From Halichondria panicea (lineage: Eukaryota > Porifera > Demospongiae > Suberitida > Halichondriidae): 64,000 bases of DNA. The position numbers were made by a program, and so were the translations under genes. Numbering within the stretch: position 1 is the stretch's first letter; every line of letters begins with the position of its first letter. Below, piece after piece: positions 34,240 to 62,009 of the stretch. The stretch covers positions 5,597,442 through 5,661,441 of the forward strand of contig NC_087379.1 in the NCBI RefSeq assembly GCF_963675165.1. Direction: 5' to 3'. The notes below the pieces were generated by a model, which was not told the origin of the DNA, made no database searches, and was given only the letters and a program-made list of their open reading frames with translations.

Positions 34240-36716
34240 GATGGGTGGACTCCACTTATGGTGGCAGCTTCCAATGATCGCACTGACTGTGTTAGAGAGC
34301 TGCTCTCCTCAGGAGCCGTGGTGGACCTGGCTGATGAGGTATAAGTATCTAATACTATAAACTGTGTCTATACGCAGCACGTTTTTAACCATCATTTCAT
34401 TTGCTATAGTGATGGTTGGAGTGGTCCCTATATGAGATCCCTAAGGCACTAACATTGACACTAGAACACTAAAGTGCAAACCCTCAGCTGATGACAATTA
34501 TAAAGAAACCTGAGGAGTGATATAATGCAGACACGTAGTAGTGTGTATGACTGAGCTGTCTAGCACAGCAACTCGATCAGGAGCAATATATAGAAACTAA
34601 ACCAGACTTGGAGGCATGCTGAAACAGAACAGAGTTTTAGTGCATGGTACATGAGTGATCACAGTGAAGAAGCCTAGAGTCTTATGGTCCTGCTGTGCTA
34701 GGATCCAGAGCCCATGCAAAGAAGCCTCCCGAGACAACAAGCAGTCACAATTCTAGCTTTCTATTTTAGTGAACCTTTTCCATTATTCCTGGTGCGGGAT
34801 CTTCAGCTGTAAATATACGTAATAGGCCTACCTCGAATAAAGACCCAATGTGCATGTAAGTTCAGAGAGTTCAAGCAATGGTTCAAGCTTCCTAGCTTTT
34901 ATTTGACTACAAAGCTTTAAATTTTATTGATCACCCTCGTAAAGTTTACATGCTCGCAAAACATTCTAGTAATATGCAGCCCAATCCTTGATGTATTCAC
35001 CAATAAACCGAACCTTTGTATGTACCCTTAATCCTCTCTATTTTCTGTACCCTCCACCTTTCATTGTGTCTACATAGAAGTCCATTCCCCTGTATACACT
35101 ACCTTACATGCTATTATTTTTGAAAAAAAAAAAAAAAAAAATCCTTGATGTATTTGGTTTGTATTCCCTTTTATTTTTTCGTACATACTTGTGCCTATGC
35201 AGTATAATTATGTTGACCAACTGGGCTGCTATATATAGTTACTATTGACTTTTATGCTTGTTGCCAATCCGTTCTTTATGGTCTATCACTCTTGAAGAGT
35301 GGGCGTACTCCACTGTCTATGGCAGCCAATGGAGGTCACACTGACTGTGTTAGAGAGCTGCTCACATGTGGAGCCGTGGTGGACCTGGCTGACAAGGTGA
35401 GTATTTTAATTTACATGTATACATGTACATTATTTCCCTGTGCTGGTTTTAATTGCTGTATAATTATATGCATGACTGGTTGTGCTTGTGTTCTCACTCT
35501 TATGTTGTTGGAAAGGTAGAGCTGCAGTCCGAATGTCTGTATTTTGCATGTACATATTATGTTGTCACTGTCTCTACTCTTGTAGGATGGGTACACTCCA
35601 CTGATGTGGGCAGCGTATACAATGGACAGAAAGATGTTGTCAAAGAGTTTCGTTTCTCACATCAGGGGCTTCTGTTCACTGCACTAATAAAGTGATCACA
35701 TGTACTTGATGGAGTACATACGGTAGACTCTCGTTAATCCGGCCACCCTTGGGACAGTGTATAGCTTGGCTAGAATAGCGGTGCGCTGCATTTCAGAAAA
35801 TAGCCGCGGCTAAAAACAACCCTACTTCGAATCTAATGATAACTTTGCGATTCTGTCTCGAGGATATAATGAATCATTATGCTCTGACTCTAATTTATAC
35901 CAAACACCACACCCAAAACGTCATATCCGGCCATTACTTGTGTGAAGTCTCACTGCATGCTGCTTTCTTATAGCATATCGACACTGTCTCACCAGCTCTT
36001 CTTGACAAAAGCTGTAAATGCACAAAACTAAATTACGACTGTGGTTGCAGTTGCTACGTAAGTATAATCGAGCCAGTAAAAGTTGACACTATAATCTGCC
36101 ATATTGTTCATTGTATATAAGTTTATATATTACAGCGATTAGTTTGGGGCAGTCATGCAGTACTGGCCAGTATAGGAAATATAGTGAGTGGCCGTATTTC
36201 AGGGCCAATTTTGTGCAGTAAACATCTAGCTAGCCATCCTTGCCAAACCAAATGGCCAGTATATCGAAGTGCATGGCCATACTTTAGAGAGTGGAATAGC
36301 GAGAGTCTACTGTAGTTGCGTATTTACTTAACGAACAGCTTAATTACATGTACTGTAAACCTACCTCTTACAGTAGTTATAATGACTGACAGAGCTTTAA
36401 TTTGTACCTAAACAGAATGTACACCACTACAATGTCAGAGCTCCTCTACTTCAACCAATTGGTTATAATCAAGAGATTGGCCTCTTAATGCGCAGTTACC
36501 GTTAATTGCCAGCATTGTAGTCAGCGAAGTACATGTCATATATGCATTATGCATGCATGCATGTGTGTATACCACTTTACCTCTTACAATTAATGTACGT
36601 CTCATCCCCCTTCATATATGATCATCATTGGACAAACTGGTCTGATGATGGCCAAGAGATCACGTCTCTCTAACCATTCAACAATAAGCTTCTAGAAGAA
36701 GCTGCTGAATCACATG
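34240..36716 (+). pseudogene. ankyrin exons of copy 3, decaying
   Basis: 34240-34338 and 35298-35396 are intact 99-bp ankyrin exons (GWTPLMVAASNDRTDCVREL; GRTPLSMAANGGHTDCVREL) with splice sites. 35586-35691 is an ankyrin exon with frame-breaking insertions (after the codons for TPLMWAAY, and in the CTTCTCTCATCAGG stretch). At about 36630-36716 the last ankyrin exon has lost its acceptor and has indels. No WW-like, ZU5 or death exon follows before copy 4 starts. The intervals 34339-35297 and 35700-36600 hold no gene. Confidence 0.65.
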
Positions 36717-37370
36717 TGAGTCCCTACCTCAATAATGCACGATACACTCATCATGGATGTTTTGGTTTAAAAGTATATGCTGTGCTGAATGAATAAATAT
36801 CGCATATACATGTATCACACATACAGTTACATGTGCATTGAGCAAAAAATAGCCCTTTTGTAGTTCGACAGATAGACCTATTTCTGATGAGTGTAACTAT
36901 ATTGGATACTGCACTCACACTTAGTGTCTGGCAGGTGCATGCTTGCAGAGTCACATTGTTGTCACGTTTGCAGGCTCGGGATGACTGCGGACACTGACAC
37001 ATCCACTCCTGCAAAATAAACTGGTTCTCTTCCTCCCACACTACTAATTTAATATGAGAACGGCTGGTATCACAAGACTATATATCTACATTAATTTTGT
37101 ATGTTCTTTATCACAATCTACAATAATTTGCTCATGTATTAATAAGGTGGCCTGTACTCACCTGTACTCAGTCTGGGAGACATGCAAAAGTGGCATTTTG
37201 ACTCTGCACAAGCTGCATTCCCAGGCCGAGTTGTTTCTAAAATAACGCTAGTGGCAATTTGAAAAAAATCGGCCTGTCCAGGTCAGGTGGTCTATCTGGT
37301 GGTCAAAAGGTCCAAACAAAGGGGTGTGTACGTGTACGTGTCTATTCAATTTCTATTCAAGTTTGTGAAA
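36717..37370. other. no gene seen
   Basis: Spacer between the decayed copy 3 and copy 4. It contains a GCATTCCCAGGCCGAG repeat word at about 37207 and no exon I can support. Confidence 0.4.
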
Positions 37371-39527
37371 ATGGACGTACACAGTGCTAGTGCTGCCAGT
37401 GTTGATGACTTAAGTGCCGTGAGAGATGCCATCAAGAGGGGAGAGGATGTTAATAGTGTGAATAAAGTAAGCTAGTTTGTGGGTATGTAAAGCTGAAGCT
37501 GTGAAAGTCGTTTTTGCTCGCTATCATGTCATGCTATTAAATTCGACAAATTTGCAATCTCACTTGATTCCATGCTATACTCAATATTATTTGTCTACCT
37601 CTTAAATAAGAGGTAAGGTCGTCAGTCACCATACAGCCGTATTTCATACCACAAAAAAATATTGTTGAGGGAACAAAACCACTGTCATAATACGTATTTG
37701 GACTATAGGAGGGTTGATAGGGTTTAGATTCGTCCCACATCCGGTTGTAGGGGAAGGAACTGGTCAACTGCCTATCATCAATTTGTTCTAGTGGAATTTT
37801 AATTAGTTACATGTATATGACATCACAATGTGGTTTATATGTTTAGCCAAAGTTTGTGTAATTACCAAGGGAATGTGTGGGTTATGTTATCCTAACAAAG
37901 CCCAAATACATGGGCAAAGTATGTCTCTTGACAATGCTTCTGCGGTGAATGGTTATTACCAATTTTGGTCATGAAACGAATCGATGATATATAGGCAGTG
38001 ACCAATCCCCTTCCTGGTGAGACTGGTCAGCAATTAGTCTAGGTCGGACTATTATGCTCGTGTGCATTTTAATCCTCCGTCGTATAACTACAAGCTAGCT
38101 TGCTGAATTATTAGGGTTAGAGTTAGGAGTGCAGTCGCGCTACGCGTATCAATAATGTTGGGGTGTGTCAGAGGGATGTACATGTAATAAGAACATTATT
38201 ATAACTGAGCTGAAGTCTCCTTAGTACAATCACTAACACGTCCTCCAACTTTGAGTCAAACTGTTACAGTTTACAGCAACCAGAGCCACTAATTTGAATG
38301 AATGTGTCCGATGTCCACCACCGCCAATATCTCAATTGAACCTGATTAGAGCCCAGCTCGCTTCGCTCGGAAGTATGTACTTTGTCAGATGAAATATATC
38401 ACACAAAATAATGTATTGTAAAGTTACTGTTTGCTCTCACTCTTTAGGATGGGTGTACTCCACTCCAATTGGCAGCCAAGAAAGGTCACACTGACTATGT
38501 TCGAGAGCTGCTCTCGTGTGGAGCCGTGGTGGACATAGCAGATGAGGTGAGTATCTGATACTAAAAAACTGATGTTTCCATAGGCAGCATGTTTGTGACC
38601 ATCACATCAGTTGCTTGTAATGGTTGTGAGTAACGGAATTATTTACGTGTACGTACCGTTATTGATATAGCTAGCTGGAGCACGAAACATGTATGTATAT
38701 AATTATGGTACTGTATAGTGCAAAGTTTTCGAGGGGCTTAGTTTTCGCTATTAGCAATCCTACACAAAAATTAATTCCACGAAGATTGTTCTTTAATTAG
38801 AGTTATTAAAGGCGTGGCCTGGGAAGAGCAGTGACTGTCTGGTGTACATTCATATTGTATTGTCACTGTCTCCACTCTTGCAGGATGGGGTCACTCCCCT
38901 CATGCAGGCAGCCTTGCATGGACATGAAGATACTGTCAAGGAGCTTCTCTCATCAGGGGCTTTGATTGACAACACTAATAAAGTGAGCACGTGCACTCTA
39001 TGGAGTACATATAATTTTTATTATAGTTGCATCTATAATGCCCTCAGGCTCGAGTTGTATTAGCTGTAGATCCCTCTTGCATGAGTAATAACCTATACGT
39101 TACGAACAGCTTTACGTGTACTATAACCTTTACAGCAGTTTTGACTGAACTGTCATTTGTACCTATCATTATTACCTACCTCTAACCTTAATGTGTACCA
39201 CTTTACCTTTTACAATGTGCGTCTCATCGCTTAATATCATCATCATCACAGCATGGACAGACTGCTCTGATGTTGGCCTCTAACCCTTCAACTATCGAGC
39301 TTTTGGAAGAAGCTGCTAAATCACTTGTGAGTCCGGACCTCAATATTGCATACACTGATTTTGGGTATTTTAGTTTAAAAGTTTGTTGCCCATTTAGATT
39401 GAAAATTAGAAGACGATATTTTGCAACGGTCAGTGATCTCATTGATTGGTCTTAACTCTAATGCAAACTACATGCAGCTCCAATATTACACGCACCCAAA
39501 CAAGCATGAATACGATTACATGTGCCC

Positions 39528-39576
<49 letters not shown>

Positions 39577-40308
39577 TCAGTCACGTCCACAGTTTGTTCG
39601 GGTCCTTCCCAAAAACTGGACAGTTGTCACTGACACAGAAACGTGAGTGAATATTGCACAGTTGAGTCGCTAGCTTCATGAATGTAAGTCAATTTTAGGA
39701 AGAAGCAGGTCTACCAGAACAAGACAGCAGGAGAAACCCTCTCCACACCACCTGGATGTAAGTATATACATGTACGTGCTTGTGCTGTCTGTGTATTTTA
39801 CTTCCTGTGTACTGTAGATCCCCTCCACCAAAGCTCTGCACACCCTGGTGTTACTTTCTATGACGAGCCTCTAGAGAAGAGGTTCACCTCCACTGGTGGA
39901 CATGCCGACTTTGAAAATGGAGTTGAAGTGACTGTTCCTGCTCATGCTGTCCCAGCAGGAACCTCTGTGGGCATTAAAGTCCAACCCGGCCTTGCCCCCA
40001 AGGGTGTGTTTGTGATACCTGGGGGCATTCAGTCTGCAAGTCCGTCCTACTTGATCTCTGGTGAAGGTATAAACGGAGAGGTGACCCTGAGCATGGAGCA
40101 TCATGTGCGAGTGTCCACCCAACAAGAAGCTAATGACCTCGTTTTTCTCCAAGCTGACTCATCTCCCAAGATAGTCGGTTCAAAGAGTGTCTATGTGTAC
40201 CGGGAGGTACCGGACGGCAGATCAGAGTTCAATCCTAGAGAAAACACTGGGAGACTGACCAGACGTTTGCCAAAGAAGCAGTTCTTGAAAGTTGGTCTTC
40301 GATTTTAA
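37371..40308 (+). CDS. ankyrin-WW-like-ZU5 protein, copy 4, lacking the death domain
   Basis: Seven exons join in phase to 326 aa: 37371-37466, 38448-38546, 38884-38982, 39252-39326, 39581-39642, 39699-39757 and 39818-40308. Start MDVHSASAASVDDLSAVRDA. There are three to four ankyrin repeats, the WW-like module (LPKNWTVVTDTETRKKQVYQ, again no second Trp) and ZU5. The reading frame ends 16 codons after the point where copies 1 and 2 continue with LGTRLKNFFKIGRRKRG; here the text is RRLPKKQFLKVGLRF followed by TAA. No linker or death exon follows. It could be a natural inhibitor form or a truncated, still open copy. Confidence 0.72.
39527..39577 (+). repeat. (CA)n abutting the WW-exon acceptor of copy 4
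   Basis: About 24 CA units end in ATTCAG, the acceptor of the exon at 39581. This is homologous to the shorter tract at 9110-9134. Confidence 0.9.
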
Positions 40309-40361
40309 AGTTAGTTTTAATTAATTTTGCCATAATTATCATAATTTATTTCCAAAATGCT

Positions 40362-40480
40362 GTGTGTGGTCAAACACCACCCCCACAAGTAACCACACAT
40401 TTGTTTCCACTCTCAGACTCAACCCACTACACACTGACTTGGTCAGAGAATTTGACAGCAAAGAGAATAATTAGACAGCA
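40362..40480 (+). pseudogene. CARD-like relic after copy 4
   Basis: GTGTGGTCAAACACCACCCC followed by ...CCACTACACACTGACTTGGT repeats the end of the relic at 4310-4385. It shows that copy 4 is joined to the family's downstream text with the linker and death exons deleted. Confidence 0.5.
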
Positions 40481-41480
40481 AGAGTTAGTACATGTAGTTT
40501 GTCAACAATGTGTATGAGATTATGGCTTGCACGCAAGTTGGCTTCTTTTTTAGTGAGACGCACTGCACTGTTTTTATTCATTGATTAGCGTAGGAATTTA
40601 TACTGACATTGTTATAATTATGATTTATCATGAAGTCTGACAGTGGCTTGTACTCGAGTCTGTCAGTTGTAAGCGTTCAAGCTTAGCAGCTTCACCTGTA
40701 ATAGCAGGAGTGTATGAATGTTGTCTTCATATACACTCCTGGTAATACATGTAGATAGCGCTGAAACCATCTTTGCTGAGACTGAGTGTTTTATGAGGCA
40801 CAAGCACGAGGACGAGTTGCCTGTATAATTATTGCGGATTCTCATTATCATCACGACTACCCCTTAATTACCAAATTAATCATGCCTTGAGGCTAACGCG
40901 ACTGTGTAATTAATAAAAACGGAAGGAACTGTCTGTGTACATGTATATATAATTATAGCTTGTGCATTTTTCTGTAATGTCTAGGCGCGGGGCTTTCACA
41001 GCTGATCAGCTAGTGTACTCGTGTGGGTGGGCAAGCCCATATAATTTTTATTGCACTTACACTCTAGCTGGTTATCTAGACAGCGTGATAAATATAAATA
41101 TAAATAATTATCATTATGAACGTTAAAATAATACGAATCTTTATTCCTGGCGTTTTTAATTACTCGCATGTGGTTTTAATTAATTATTAATACAATAATT
41201 ATTCTGCGTGAAATTATTCATAATTTATAAGGTTTTTAATTACTTGCATGTACAAGTGACATATACGGTTTTCACCGTACCAATTATCTGCAAGTACAAA
41301 TTTGCAATTAATTATACTTCATTCGCAGAAATAGCATAATTATATACTAATACCCGCGAAAATATATCACTTAAAGGTAAAATAATAACTAATTATCCAC
41401 ATTGAACCGTATAAATCAATAAGTAATGCTATATAGCTAACTCAACAGTATCTACCTAACTATAAACCTACTACAAAAGT
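40481..41480. other. no gene seen
   Basis: An AT-rich spacer with ATAATTAT-type words. It marks the boundary between the repeat-rich cluster and the conserved genes. Confidence 0.5.
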
Positions 41481-44008
41481 TTATTCCCATGGGGACATGT
41501 CTGTATCTATAGCAACACAGTTATAGGCAGCATATCTCAGTTTTTCCACAGCTTCTTCCACATTTCTGTACTTTGGCAGATAAAGGGTGTTAGAGCAAGT
41601 GGCTGAAGTTGGTAATTTTCCATTCCCAGATTCTGCTGTATCAATGTAGACAGTACACGGTAGGCGTCTTCTACCAGTGATAAAACGAAGGAGTCGACTT
41701 CGTTCTTCATTCGTGAATTTTTCTAAGGCATCCCACATCATCTGCACTCGAGAGTTGTTCTCTTTGAGGTCACCTTCATATCGTGCCGACCTTTTCATTG
41801 CCTCAACAGATATCTCCGGATTTCCACACACTCGAATTTCGAGCTCTTGCCAAGTCAGCAGACCAAGCACTTCAGAGGGAATTACCTTCACAAGGCCTTC
41901 TCGGATCGCATTAATTTGTTTCTTTGACTCATCCATACGCGTGACCTTTACCATTTCACAGTATTCTTTTCGGTTGTCGTAAGTGACTAGCTTTTCAGCG
42001 CCTCCAGGACATAGTGACACTGTTTCACCATCGCTGAGGACAGCTGTGAACTTGAGGGCACCTTCAAAAGACGATTCGAATGTCTCACGGCTCATCGTTT
42101 CAATCGAATCAATTAGCTTCAATTCAGCGGAATCGACAGAGATGTAGTCTCGTGCCCAAGATACAGGATCCTCAACAAGTTGCTTCCAGACAAACTGTGG
42201 CAGGGAAAGGACAAGACTCTCCTGGCTTCTTACCATGGCACCCATAAGCTGACCAACGAATTGGTATTGAGAGTACAGCGTACAGCTCGGATTTGGAATG
42301 TAGGCGTCCCGATAGACATTCGAGGAGTCCTGACTCTGGTTGGGGCTGCGGATGAATAAAGGAAGAGATACCTCCACATCTTGACTGCTCGGACAAAGTT
42401 CTTCGGCAACATCAGCGAGCGAGTCTCGAAAACCACCTCCTTGGTCGATGATTCCTTCTAGAGCGAACTTGCACTCCCACCACTGGCTCCAATGACCGGC
42501 CCACTGAAAGGTGTAGCTTGACGGTTTGGTGTGCTTCTTGAGCTCTCTCATAATCTGAATAAATACCGTCTTCGTGCACTCGAGGTCTTTGGATGGATCA
42601 TCTTTATGTTCTTTAGCGGCAATTCGATTTATGAATAGCACAGGCCTTGAGGGGGAGCTGGTACTTGTGGCACTAAGTAGCTCCGAGACGATAGTGTTTC
42701 GTTTTGAACAGAGGGGCCATAGTTGACGAATCGTTCGTATGGTGCTATCGAGTTGGCTGGACATGTTTTTGACCCTTGGGAGAAGGTACATCAAATCCAA
42801 GTTGAGCAAGTGTGCAGCTCGTTTTAGGGCCAGTCCTCGGTAGAAAAGTTGCTTTGGAGAGAATGGCTGGAGCTTTGGGAAGCATGCAATTCGATCGTCA
42901 GTAAACGTATCTTCAGGGAGGGCTTCAGATTCAAGGAATATGGGCTCAGCCGAGTGGGTTTTAACAGTCACGCCACGAATCCTTGTGTCAATACCACCTG
43001 CAGAAAGTGAAAGTAGAAAACATAAACACATGTACTGACCACATGCATGCACACATTGCTTTTTTTACCTTGATTGCAGGATTTGATCCACACCTCAATT
43101 ACAGGGTAGCACACAGACAGTGGGGTTGTCAGCAAGTGGAGATCCTTCTTTTCGTAGTCACGCAGACCAAAGTTTTTCGATCCAATGTTAACCAAGTCAC
43201 CAATAGATCCGGCTTTGATCACAACACGGCGAGGAAGGTAGCTGCCATCATCTGGATCAACATGGAGAATGAATTTCTCGACTAGCGTGCCTGGCTTCAT
43301 GTGAAACCGGACCCAGTGTTCTCCTTGGCTCCCGTCCGATTCCCAATATTTTTCTTCGAAATCAGGATCCAACATATCGTTCACACCGTCTTCCTCAGAG
43401 GATACCTCAACTTTAGAGAAATGCTCGCCACCTTTTCCTGCTGAACCCATATCTGAGATCTTTAGGTACTTTGTCAGGTATTGGGCTAGCTCCTCATCCG
43501 CCTCCAGATTCCAACCAGGTGGGGGAGTTTGCAAAAGTGTCATCTCTTCTTCGTCACAATTCGATATTTGCTGGTTTTTGACTATTTGGAGTGAGCACAT
43601 TCGTTCAACCATTTTTAGCCAGATAGTAGGTACATCACTCGATTTTTTGCTCGAAGAAGACGTTTCGGAAACATGCTTCAATTTTCCTTTGATGCCCCAT
43701 TTTGACGGTTGAATCAACACCCAGCCTTCGTAGGGAGTAACTACTTTCATCCAACCTCCTTCGTTAGTGAATATCGGCAATCCAGTACATGTGAACTTGC
43801 CATCGGAAAGCTTTTCGATCAATTTAGAATCGCTTTTCCTTTCTTCGAAAACTTTCAATGAGTCTTTCGCTTCTGAGAGTTCAAAAACAACTTTCTTGGG
43901 CACAAAACAGATAGGTCGAGGCAGTGGATTGCCTTTCTTCATGCTCTCTACAGTATTTGTTAGGCATCGGATCCTTCCTAGCCGTACACGGGCTGGATCA
44001 GCAGTCAT
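41481..44008 (-). CDS. HECTD3: HECTD3-type HECT E3 ubiquitin ligase
   Basis: Two exons (44008-43069 and 42997-41481) give 818 aa from MTADPARVRLGRIRCL to MSPWE; human HECTD3 has 861. The N-terminal half contains the DOC/APC10-like segment (YWESDGSQGEHWVRFHMKPG, about residues 255-275). The C-terminal half is the HECT domain (QWWECKFALEGIIDQGGGFR; ELCPSSQDVEVSLPLF). The catalytic Cys is present in TCSNTLYLPKY (Cys781), and the C-terminal YAAYNCVAIDTDMSPWE is nearly the human text. HECT ligases take ubiquitin from an E2 onto this Cys and pass it to substrates; HECTD3 is cytosolic. It has only one intron (71 bp), unlike CHD4 nearby. CYB5D1 lies 203 bases upstream on the same strand. Identification is by recalled family sequence and is strong. 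Confidence 0.95.
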
Positions 44009-44211
44009 TTTGTACCAAAAGCGCCAGCAAAAAAACAAAGACAAGTGATCGAGAAGACCTTGCCTTGTTGTGTAAAGTGGGTGTGTCGTGATATTAATTT
44101 TGACCAATCATTACTTTTAAAGGGATGATCTTTACCATCATTATGTTTTGTTCTAAGGACCCTTACCAAAACGTTGTGCATAAACAAAATAACATAGACC
44201 ACCAAAAACAG

Positions 44212-45081
44212 CTAGGATTCTGTAAGATCGTCATTGAAGTACAGGCTAATAGGAGGGAGGAATTCATCCTCGTCCATTCTCAGTTCAAAGAAATCTTCAC
44301 TTTCATCATTGATTCCATTCTCAAGTAGTGTTTTGTTCATGTCCAGATTATTTCCAAAGTACTTCCATGTGTAACTGCTGGCATGTGAATTGTATGGGAG
44401 ATACCTTTTCAGAATATCATTCATTGTCTCCTCTGCACAAACCTGTAAAGAAGAGAAGGGCAATTAATGGTCCCACATAATTATTGGAGGTAATCTAATG
44501 AGATATTACTGTATAGCTAGTTCATGCATACCTCTACAGTTTGTTCCTGTAGTGTGAGTGTGTTGATAATGCGTATATGCCTGGTTTTCTTCGATAAAAC
44601 TCCAACCAAGTACTTTTCGTCCTTCCACCAGGGAATTCCAAAGTTGTTGGGCCAGTCTGAGCGTGGACAGGATGGGGGCACATGAACAAAGCGGCCCATG
44701 GGAGTGTAGGGGAAAATGCATCCAGTTATTATATCCACATGTGTCTTCAGCTGCATGGGGTGAGAGGCGATTTACGGTTTGTTGCTGTAACAGATTTTTC
44801 TACACACTTACATCTTTTGTTTCTTCGTTGAACCAATGTGAAATATCTTTGCCAGAACTAGCCACAATCGGTTTCAACAAGATGTCACCTGAGACCACCG
44901 AGAACAGAGACAAATTAATTAGCGATGTCAATGATTGTTAATTTCAAGTGTTGGCATTACCTGAGAACTGATCACAGAGTGGAGAGAGGTCATACACCTT
45001 GCCTAGATAGGATATCCAGCAGTCAGACGGTACGTTGTGAGCTGCGACTTCACTGGGAGTGAAATACCTCGTTGGTGGCAT
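44212..45081 (-). CDS. CYB5D1: cytochrome b5 domain-containing protein 1
   Basis: Four exons (45081-44961, 44888-44812, 44750-44532, 44442-44212) join in phase to 215 aa. The cytochrome b5-like fold opens the protein ([52 protein letters not shown]). The usual HPGG motif is absent as in other CYB5D1 proteins, while the second heme-ligand His of DISHWF is kept. Then follow [58 protein letters not shown] and the terminal [12 protein letters not shown], all close to the human order. Family knowledge links CYB5D1 to cilia of motile cells, which fits a metazoan with flagellated cells. It is divergently paired with NAA38. Confidence 0.93.
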
Positions 45082-45197
45082 CTTGGATAGGGAAGTAAGG
45101 TAACCATAGCAACTGAATGTTGATTCTAAATGAAACTCATCTCAAAGGTCAAAGAGCATGCAGGCATATAGTTTTTTCTATTCAACGCCCGCCAGTA
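45082..45197. promoter_or_regulatory. probable bidirectional promoter, CYB5D1/NAA38
   Basis: The two genes point away from each other, with start codons at 45081 (minus) and 45198 (plus) and no other room for promoters. No TATA box is seen. An in-frame ATG at 45117 would narrow the gap to 35 bases, which makes the later start more likely. Confidence 0.55.
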
Positions 45198-46130
45198 ATG
45201 TCTGTTCCAGATGTTGTTGCTGTAAACCAATCCGATACTACTCCACCTGTGCCCACCACTAACACAGATGCAGCTAAAAGACATCAGGAGGCCAGGGACC
45301 TGCTGTCGGGATACTTAAACAGACGAATGCGTGTTTTTCTGAGTGATGGCAGAGTTATTATCGGTAATTTCTTGTGTACTGACAGAGACAGCAACTTGGT
45401 CCTGGGAAACTGCGAAGAATATCTCAGCCAAGATGACTTGAGTAAGTATTGAGTTGATCCACCTCATCTAGAGAGCTTCTGTAGATGAATAGATTTGTCA
45501 TACTCGACTCGTCTTTAATGGATTTTGCCTTCAGAGTATACTTTACAATTTTTCTAATAGCATGGATAAGAGTGCAATATGAGATTAATAGCACGAGTAA
45601 TAATTTAGCAATATATAATGGCAAGGCTTCTAATTGCACAAGGCAAAGCCAAGTGCTTATTCCTCTAACCACTATTGATTTTTAATCGTTTGTAGTACGA
45701 TGCAGCTATATATAGTTCTCTACAATGCAGTCGTTATTCGAAACAAGCCCCCGTGACGATGTGCAATTTCTGATATGCTGTTAATCGCACTGCTTTGACT
45801 GTACAAATTCCAGTGCACTATATAGTACATCATAATTATAATTATCTACACAATTGTATGTAATTATAAATAATGATGGTTTGTTCCCCTGCAGCTGATA
45901 TGCTGGTGGAGGGCAGTACCCACGTTCCTCGTCAGCCTCGTACAGTCGGGCAGACCATTGTACCAGGACATCACATCAAGAGTCTCTCCATTGCCAAAGA
46001 CCTCCCCGTTCAGAATTTCTACATAGAACCCACAACTAGCAGTGCGTCAGCCAGTCCTGAGTCAAGTATAGAGCCCAAGCCCAAGAACACTGAACAATTG
46101 GATGATAACTGTACTGATACATGTACTTGA
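45198..46130 (+). CDS. NAA38: NatC auxiliary subunit NAA38 (LSMD1), LSm fold
   Basis: Two exons (45198-45441 and 45895-46130) give 159 aa. The Sm-like core is clear: ARDLLSGYLNRRMRVFLSDG, VIIGNFLCTDRDSNLVLGNC, then QTIVPGHHIKSLSIAKD, equivalent to human FLCTDRDCN and MVPGHHIVSI. NAA38 is the small subunit of the NatC N-terminal acetyltransferase, acting with NAA30 and NAA35 at the ribosome. The C-terminal 35 residues (Ser/Pro/Glu-rich) go beyond the usual end. The intron of 453 bases holds nothing else. It converges with CHD4 (stop codons 414 bases apart). Confidence 0.9.
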
Positions 46131-46169
46131 TATAATTATTTTTATTGAACATTTTTCATGCATGGTTAA

Positions 46170-46404
46170 ATTGGTACACATTCGTGTGAAAATTTATACC
46201 ATAATTATAGCAGGTATATACATGCATTTCAAGGGTATAAACTTTCGTGGCAAGACAGTTAGAAAGTTATAGCAGAATAGCAGCCTTTAATTCTGCAGCA
46301 TGCATGAATAATTAAATTCGTGGGTATAAATATTCACAGTAGATGCTTAATCAGTGAAAACCACAAATATTTATACCCTCGAAATATACCCGCTATATAT
46401 ACGG
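46170..46404. mobile_element. decayed MITE of the CCGTATA family
   Basis: The right end TACCCTCGAAATATACCCGC...TACGG and the inner ATTCGTGGGTATAAATATTC match the element at 12517; the left end is worn. It lies between the convergent stops of NAA38 and CHD4, so it could affect their 3' ends. Confidence 0.5.
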
Positions 46405-46543
46405 TAACTTCAAACGTTTTACATGAACAGTATAATTTATGGAAGATCAAGATAATTGAGTGTGATCGAATATAGTGACAATGATAATGTGAGAATGATT
46501 ACCACTGACAACAGTATAATTAGAGAAGTACCAGTAATTAATG

Positions 46544-62009
<15,466 letters not shown>

